Assembly (NCBI RefSeq): GCF_002307355.1
Contig: NZ_CP017481.1
Coordinates: 1,116,001-1,180,000, forward strand
Direction: 5' to 3'
Length of the DNA: 64,000 nt
Source of the DNA: Pectobacterium polaris
Lineage (GTDB): Bacteria > Pseudomonadota > Gammaproteobacteria > Enterobacterales > Enterobacteriaceae
The notes under the pieces are model-generated. The model did no database searches. It was given only the letters and a program-made list of their open reading frames with translations, and had not been told where the DNA came from. Below, piece after piece: positions 58,142 to 64,000 of this stretch (the stretch's first letter is position 1; the number at the start of each line of letters is the position of its first letter). A program made the position numbers and the translations under genes.

Positions 58142-59776
58142 TTATTTTTTCTCGCGGCTATGCAAGCCACGTTTTTCCAGACCGCGGTAGATCAACTGCT
58201 GCTGGAGAATGGTAACCAGGTTGCTGACGATGTAGTACATAACCAGACCTGACGGGAACCACAGGAAGAAGACGGTAAAGATGACCGGCATGTAGGTCAT
58301 GATCTTCTGCTGCATTGGGTCGGTCACGGTGGTTGGTGACATCTTCTGAATGAAGAACATCGTCACGCCCATCAGGATCGGCAGAATGTAGTACGGGTCT
58401 TGTGCGGACAGGTCATGAATCCACAGAGCAAACGGCGCGTGACGCAGTTCAACGGAGCCCATCAGCATGTAATACAGTGCCAGGAAGATCGGCATCTGAA
58501 TCAGCAGTGGGAAGCAGCCGCCCAGCGGGTTTACTTTCTCTGACTTGTACAGCGCCATCATTTCCTGACTCATGCGCTGTTTGTCATCACCAATACGTTC
58601 ACGCATCGCTTGCAGCTTAGGCTGCAGCAAACGCATTTTCGCCATAGAGGTGTATTGCGCTTTCGTCAGCGGATACATGATACCGCGCACGATAAAGGTA
58701 ATGGCAATGATGGAGAAGCCCCAGTTGCCGATAAAGCTATGCAGGAATTTCAGCAGCTTAAACAGCGGCTGAGAAATAAACCACAGCCAGCCGTAATCTA
58801 CAGTCAGATCCAGATGAGGTGCGACTGCAGCCATCTTGTCCTGAATTTCTGGGCCAACCCACAGGGTGGTCTTCAGATCCTGCTGGCTACCTGCGGCAAC
58901 CACAACCGGAGCGGATTTGAAGCCAATAGCGGCCTGACCGTTACCCAGCTTGCTGGTATAGAAGGTGTTAGCGCCTGCCGTAGTTGGGATCCACGCGGTT
59001 GCGAAGTACTGTTGCAGCATCGCTACCCAGCCACCGTTGGTGGTGATGTTCAGGTTTTCGTCCATGTCGCTGAAGCTGTACTTTTTGTACTTGTCTTCGC
59101 TGGAAGAGAACGCCGCGCCACGATAAGTGTGCAGTGCAAAGTTGCTGCTGCCGGTATCGCGGTGCTTAGGCAATTCCATAGACTGCTTTAACTGACCAAA
59201 CAGCGTGAGTTCCAGAGGCTGAGCGCTGGTGTTGTTGACGCTATAGTCAACGTTCAGCGCATAGTCGCCACGTTTCAGAACAAACGTTTTGGTGTAGGTG
59301 ACGCCGTCAGCTGCGGTGTATGTCATCGGAATACGCAGTTCGCTCTGACCATCCGCCAGCTCGAAGCTATCTTGCGTGGTGGTAAACAGCGGACGCGGGC
59401 CGTTAGCTGGGTTGTCCGGGCCGTTTTTGCCAGTCAAACCGCTCTGAGCCTGATAGACAAACTCGGATGTAGTTTCCAGCAGATGGAAAGGTTTATCTGA
59501 ACCCAATGTGTCCGGGTAAGCCAGCAGATGCGCTTGCTCGATGTCGCCGCCACGCGTGTTGATTGTCAGCGACAGCACATCGGTTTTCACTGTGATCAGT
59601 TTGCCTTGACCGCTGGCTGGTACGCCCTGGTTGGTAGCATCACCGGTCACTGCGTTCGTCGCCTGCTGTATGGCCTGCGTGGTTGCTGGCGGATTTTTAT
59701 CCGTCTCCCAAGCCTGCCAAAGCATAAAGGTTACGAATAGCAGAGCGATGAGAAGAAGATTGCGTTGCGAATCCAT
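58142..59776 (-). CDS. yidC: Membrane protein insertase YidC
   Basis: A 544-residue inner-membrane insertase (E. coli 548 aa). It has an N-terminal anchor helix (residues 5-22), a large periplasmic domain (about 25-340), and the five-helix conserved core, whose first part contains [21 protein letters not shown] (the conserved hydrophilic-groove Arg in helix TM2). The C-terminal tail is basic. It inserts proteins such as Fo subunit c, whose gene is also in this window. It starts two bases after the yidD stop. Confidence 0.98.
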   Translation of the reverse strand: MDSQRNLLLIALLFVTFMLWQAWETDKNPPATTQAIQQATNAVTGDATNQGVPASGQGKLITVKTDVLSLTINTRGGDIEQAHLLAYPDTLGSDKPFHLLETTSEFVYQAQSGLTGKNGPDNPANGPRPLFTTTQDSFELADGQSELRIPMTYTAADGVTYTKTFVLKRGDYALNVDYSVNNTSAQPLELTLFGQLKQSMELPKHRDTGSSNFALHTYRGAAFSSSEDKYKKYSFSDMDENLNITTNGGWVAMLQQYFATAWIPTTAGANTFYTSKLGNGQAAIGFKSAPVVVAAGSQQDLKTTLWVGPEIQDKMAAVAPHLDLTVDYGWLWFISQPLFKLLKFLHSFIGNWGFSIIAITFIVRGIMYPLTKAQYTSMAKMRLLQPKLQAMRERIGDDKQRMSQEMMALYKSEKVNPLGGCFPLLIQMPIFLALYYMLMGSVELRHAPFALWIHDLSAQDPYYILPILMGVTMFFIQKMSPTTVTDPMQQKIMTYMPVIFTVFFLWFPSGLVMYYIVSNLVTILQQQLIYRGLEKRGLHSREKK

Positions 59777-59778
59777 CG

Positions 59779-60036
59779 TTAATGTTCTCTGTTATTGTCG
59801 GTTTTTGGCGGTACGGGATCATCACCACCAGGGTTCAAAGGATGGCATTTTAATACGCGTTTAAGCGTCAACCAACAGCCTTTTATCATGCCGAACCTGC
59901 GTATTGCTTCAATACCGTATTGCGAGCACGTTGGCCGGAACCGACAATGCGGTCCGAGCAACGGGCTGATAACGAGTTGATAACCGCGTATCAACCCGAT
60001 CAGGAGTCGGGAGCCAAACGACAATGCCGACGCCAT
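59779..60036 (-). CDS. yidD: YidD, membrane protein insertion efficiency factor
   Basis: An 85-residue basic protein (E. coli 85 aa) with an amphipathic N-terminal helix and the family signature [19 protein letters not shown] (three Cys, residues 31-50), then [14 protein letters not shown]. It helps YidC-dependent insertion. It overlaps rnpA by 37 bases, as in other enterobacteria. Confidence 0.95.
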   Translation of the reverse strand: MASALSFGSRLLIGLIRGYQLVISPLLGPHCRFRPTCSQYGIEAIRRFGMIKGCWLTLKRVLKCHPLNPGGDDPVPPKTDNNREH

Positions 60037-60359
60037 AGTTTTTCCAATGCTTCCGTCAGGGTACGGTTATCCAGTTCAGACACCCCTTTTTTCACGAGCA
60101 CGACAAAATCCATTGAAGGCAATGAATGTTGGTGCAGGCGAAAGCTTTCGCGCGTCAGGCGTTTAATCCGATTGCGTTCATGAGCACGTTTTACATGCTT
60201 TTTGGCGACGGTAAGACCGATGCGGGGATGCCCCAGCGAGTTCAGGCGGCCGAGAATGGTGATATGCGGCGTGCCAGCCCGTTGTGGTTGCTGGAAGACG
60301 AAAGTGAAATGACTGGGAGTTAACAAACGTAACTCCCTGGGAAATGCTAGCTTAACCAC
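60000..60359 (-). CDS. rnpA: Ribonuclease P protein component
   Basis: A 119-residue basic protein (E. coli 119 aa) that binds the RNase P RNA and helps process tRNA 5' ends. The RNR motif [20 protein letters not shown] is near residues 57-76. The start is GTG (complement of 60357-60359). It lies 18 bases after rpmH in the same transcript. Confidence 0.97.
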   Translation of the reverse strand: MVKLAFPRELRLLTPSHFTFVFQQPQRAGTPHITILGRLNSLGHPRIGLTVAKKHVKRAHERNRIKRLTRESFRLHQHSLPSMDFVVLVKKGVSELDNRTLTEALEKLWRRHCRLAPDS

Positions 60360-60377
60360 TCGGTGGGTTAGCTTTTA

Positions 60378-61193
<816 letters not shown>

Positions 61194-62591
61194 GTGTCAC
61201 TTTCGCTTTGGCAGCAGTGTCTTGCCCGTTTGCAGGATGAGTTACCTGCCACAGAATTCAGTATGTGGATACGCCCGTTGCAGGCGGAGCTGAGTGATAA
61301 CACTCTGGCGCTCTACGCCCCCAATCGTTTTGTGCTGGATTGGGTCCGTGATAAATACTTAAATAATATCAATGTTCTGCTGAATGATTTCTGCGGGATG
61401 GATGCCCCTTTACTGCGTTTCGAAGTAGGGAGCAAACCGTTGGTGCAGACGGTAAGCCAGCCTGCGCAGTCGCACCACAATCCTGTCAGCGTTGCGCGGC
61501 AACAGCCGGTGCGTATGGCACCAGTACGGCCAAGCTGGGATAACTCGCCTGTACAGGCAGAGCATACCTACCGTTCGAATGTGAACCCCAAGCATACGTT
61601 TGATAACTTCGTTGAGGGTAAATCGAACCAGTTGGCCCGTGCAGCGGCACGTCAGGTGGCCGATAACCCTGGTGGCGCATATAATCCGCTGTTTCTTTAT
61701 GGCGGCACTGGCTTGGGTAAAACGCACTTATTGCACGCGGTGGGGAATGGCATCATTGCCCGCAAGCCCAACGCAAAAGTGGTTTACATGCACTCCGAGC
61801 GTTTCGTGCAGGATATGGTTAAAGCGTTGCAGAACAATGCGATTGAAGAATTCAAACGCTACTACCGTTCTGTTGATGCGCTGCTGATCGATGATATCCA
61901 ATTCTTTGCTAATAAAGAGCGTTCGCAGGAAGAGTTCTTTCATACCTTTAATGCGTTGCTGGAAGGCAACCAGCAAATCATCCTGACGTCTGACCGCTAC
62001 CCGAAAGAGATCAACGGCGTGGAAGATCGCCTGAAATCCCGCTTTGGTTGGGGATTAACGGTCGCGATTGAACCGCCAGAGCTGGAAACCCGCGTGGCGA
62101 TTCTGATGAAGAAAGCGGATGAAAACGACATTCGTCTGCCTGGCGAAGTGGCGTTCTTTATTGCCAAACGCCTGCGTTCTAACGTGCGTGAGCTGGAAGG
62201 CGCACTGAACCGCGTTATCGCGAATGCCAATTTTACTGGCCGCTCGATCACCATTGATTTTGTGCGTGAAGCGCTGCGCGATCTGCTGGCGTTGCAGGAA
62301 AAACTGGTTACTATCGACAATATTCAAAAGACCGTGGCGGAATACTATAAAATTAAGGTAGCCGACCTGCTGTCTAAACGTCGTTCCCGCTCGGTGGCGC
62401 GTCCGCGCCAGATGGCGATGGCGTTGGCGAAAGAACTGACGAATCACAGCCTGCCGGAAATCGGCGATGCCTTTGGCGGGCGTGACCATACGACGGTGTT
62501 GCATGCCTGCCGCAAGATTGAGCAGTTGCGTGAAGAAAGCCACGACATCAAAGAAGATTTTTCCAATTTAATCAGAACTCTATCGTCATAA
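61194..62591 (+). CDS. dnaA: Chromosomal replication initiator DnaA
   Basis: A 465-residue AAA+ initiator (E. coli 467). The start is GTG 61194, giving the family N-terminus [18 protein letters not shown]; the frame is open to 61164 without support. Domain I is residues 1-85 and a variable linker II follows. Domain III has Walker [11 protein letters not shown] near residue 170 and Walker [10 protein letters not shown] near residue 232. Domain IV has the DnaA-box signature [19 protein letters not shown] near residue 430. The sequence is nearly identical to E. coli outside the linker. Confidence 0.99.
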   Translation: MSLSLWQQCLARLQDELPATEFSMWIRPLQAELSDNTLALYAPNRFVLDWVRDKYLNNINVLLNDFCGMDAPLLRFEVGSKPLVQTVSQPAQSHHNPVSVARQQPVRMAPVRPSWDNSPVQAEHTYRSNVNPKHTFDNFVEGKSNQLARAAARQVADNPGGAYNPLFLYGGTGLGKTHLLHAVGNGIIARKPNAKVVYMHSERFVQDMVKALQNNAIEEFKRYYRSVDALLIDDIQFFANKERSQEEFFHTFNALLEGNQQIILTSDRYPKEINGVEDRLKSRFGWGLTVAIEPPELETRVAILMKKADENDIRLPGEVAFFIAKRLRSNVRELEGALNRVIANANFTGRSITIDFVREALRDLLALQEKLVTIDNIQKTVAEYYKIKVADLLSKRRSRSVARPRQMAMALAKELTNHSLPEIGDAFGGRDHTTVLHACRKIEQLREESHDIKEDFSNLIRTLSS

Positions 62592-62595
62592 CACT

Positions 62596-63696
62596 ATGAA
62601 ATTTATTGTTGAACGCGAACGTCTGTTAAAGCCATTACAACAGGTCAGCAGCCCGCTGGGCGGCCGACCAACTTTACCGATTCTGGGCAACCTGCTGATT
62701 CAGGTGACGGAAGGTGTGCTGTCGCTGACCGGTACCGATCTGGAAATGGAGATGGTGGCGAAGGTTGCGCTGACGCAGGCGCATGAACCGGGTGCCACGA
62801 CCGTCCCTGCCCGCAAACTGTTTGATATTTGCCGGGGTCTGCCGGAAGGCGCGGAAATCACGATTATGCTGGATGGCGATCGCATGCTGGTGCGCTCTGG
62901 CCGCAGCCGTTTCTCGCTGTCCACGCTGCCCGCAGTGGATTTCCCTAATCTGGACGACTGGCAGAGCGAGGTTGAATTCTCTCTACCGCAGGCGACGATG
63001 AAGCGTTTGATCGAAGCGACGCAGTTTTCGATGGCGCATCAGGATGTCCGTTACTACCTCAACGGTATGCTGTTTGAAACCGAAGGTGAAGAGCTGCGCA
63101 CGGTCGCGACCGATGGTCACCGTTTGGCGGTTTGCTCCATGCCGGTTGGTCAATCTTTACCGTCACATTCGGTGATCGTGCCGCGTAAAGGCGTGATGGA
63201 GTTGGTGCGTCTGCTGGATGGTGGTGATACCCCGCTGCAGCTGCAAATCGGCAGCAACAATATTCGTGCGCATGTCGGTGACTTCATTTTCACGTCAAAG
63301 CTGGTTGATGGTCGTTTCCCTGATTATCGCCGCGTATTGCCGAAGAATCCGGATAAAACGCTGGAGGCCAGCTGCGATCTGCTCAAGCAGGCCTTCTCCC
63401 GTGCGGCGATTTTATCGAATGAAAAATTCCGCGGTGTGCGTCTGCATCTGATTAAGAATCAGCTCAAAATTACTGCTAACAACCCAGAGCAGGAAGAAGC
63501 GGAAGAGATTCTGGATGTGCAGTACGACAGCACCGAGATGGAAATCGGCTTTAACGTTAGCTACGTACTGGATGTGCTAAACGCGCTGAAATGCGAAGGT
63601 GTACGTTTACTGCTGACCGATTCCGTTTCCAGCGTGCAAATCGAAGATAGCGCCAGCCGGGCGGCGGCTTATGTCGTCATGCCAATGCGGTTGTAG
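62596..63696 (+). CDS. dnaN: DNA polymerase III beta sliding clamp
   Basis: A 366-residue clamp, the same length as in E. coli. Three repeated clamp domains of about 120 residues each are recognisable, starting MKFIVERERLLKPLQQVSSPLGG and ending AYVVMPMRL, the hydrophobic cleft region that binds client proteins. It starts five bases after dnaA, in one operon with recF. Confidence 0.99.
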   Translation: MKFIVERERLLKPLQQVSSPLGGRPTLPILGNLLIQVTEGVLSLTGTDLEMEMVAKVALTQAHEPGATTVPARKLFDICRGLPEGAEITIMLDGDRMLVRSGRSRFSLSTLPAVDFPNLDDWQSEVEFSLPQATMKRLIEATQFSMAHQDVRYYLNGMLFETEGEELRTVATDGHRLAVCSMPVGQSLPSHSVIVPRKGVMELVRLLDGGDTPLQLQIGSNNIRAHVGDFIFTSKLVDGRFPDYRRVLPKNPDKTLEASCDLLKQAFSRAAILSNEKFRGVRLHLIKNQLKITANNPEQEEAEEILDVQYDSTEMEIGFNVSYVLDVLNALKCEGVRLLLTDSVSSVQIEDSASRAAAYVVMPMRL

Positions 63697-63745
63697 AATT
63701 ATCGGGCAAGTTTACTTGCCCTTTCATCATTAAGATAACTGCAAC

Positions 63746-64000
63746 ATGGCTCTTACTCGTCTTCTCATCAAAGATTTCCGCAATATCGAGGCGGCCGATC
63801 TGGCGCTGGTTCCCGGCTTTAATTTTTTAGTCGGTGCCAACGGCAGTGGTAAAACCAGCGTGTTGGAAGCGATTTATACGCTAGGGCACGGGCGGGCGTT
63901 TCGTAGCATTCAGGCGGGGCGCGTGATTCGTCACGATCAGCCGGAATTTGTACTACATGGTCGTATTGACGGTACGGAAACGGAGCGATCCGTTGGGTTA
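63746..64000 (+). CDS. recF: RecF, 5' part, cut by the window edge
   Basis: ATG 63746 opens a frame running off the window after 85 codons. The product starts [20 protein letters not shown] with Walker [10 protein letters not shown] at residues 30-38, the RecF signature. RecF loads RecA at single-strand gaps. It is 49 bases after dnaN. The full protein is about 360 residues in relatives. Confidence 0.97.

Overview
This window is chromosomal DNA of a soft-rot enterobacterium, most likely Pectobacterium. The housekeeping proteins are close to those of Escherichia coli. A family 9 pectate lyase (PelX-like) with KdgR-type boxes sits beside the atp operon, and the order mnmG-rsmG-atp-glmUS...pst-phoU...mnmE-yidC-yidD-rnpA-rpmH // dnaA-dnaN-recF is the enterobacterial oriC-dnaA neighbourhood. 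In E. coli, oriC lies just upstream of mnmG, so the origin should be just left of base 1 and is not in the window.

Layout. 1-8.7 kb: the mnmG 3' end, rsmG and the nine-gene atpIBEFHAGDC operon, closed by a strong terminator. 8.8-11.3 kb: a 124-bp repeat and pelX on the minus strand. 11.6-15.0 kb: glmU and glmS, with a conserved attTn7 recognition sequence in the 3' end of glmS. 15.2-30.5 kb: a complete 18-gene aryl polyene (APE) pigment cluster, corresponding in number and order to apeA-apeR, followed by a DUF4026/DUF2314 gene. 32.0-36.8 kb: the Pho-box-controlled pstSCAB-phoU operon. 36.9-42.7 kb: divergent sutR/ydcO with palindromic operators, a VOC protein, an Abi-family HEPN protein, and a polar amino-acid ABC importer that has no ATPase gene beside it. 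42.7-48.8 kb: a second inverted copy of the 124-bp repeat, yieH, an ERIC element, the adenine permease adeP, the phosphopantetheinyl-transferase-like yieE, and a ferredoxin/AegA pair. 49.2-50.9 kb: a three-lipoprotein operon (CsgG-like, DUF4810, DUF799). 51.1-56.0 kb: smvA/smvR, ytfH/qorB, and an acyltransferase-3 gene in AT-rich DNA. 56.6-60.5 kb (minus): mnmE, yidC, yidD, rnpA, rpmH. 61.2-64.0 kb (plus): dnaA, dnaN and the 5' end of recF.

How the genes work together. MnmG and MnmE, at opposite ends of the window, form one tRNA-modifying complex. GlmS and GlmU supply UDP-GlcNAc. The APE cluster is a type II PKS-like system: the ApeH ligase loads an aryl starter on an ACP (ApeE/ApeF), ApeO/ApeC and ApeR condense, ApeQ reduces, ApeI/ApeP dehydrate, and the lipid-transfer genes (ApeD, J, L, M, N) place the polyene in the outer membrane. 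YieE, outside the cluster, is a possible but unproven PPTase.

I see no prophage, insertion sequence, CRISPR array, tRNA or rRNA. The less-described elements are the 124-bp palindromic repeat pair, whose arms co-vary and which occupies two convergent intergenic gaps; two unrelated 14-bp-period tandem repeats placed in 5' regions; a 21-bp in-frame duplication at the apeQ start; and the Abi/HEPN gene.
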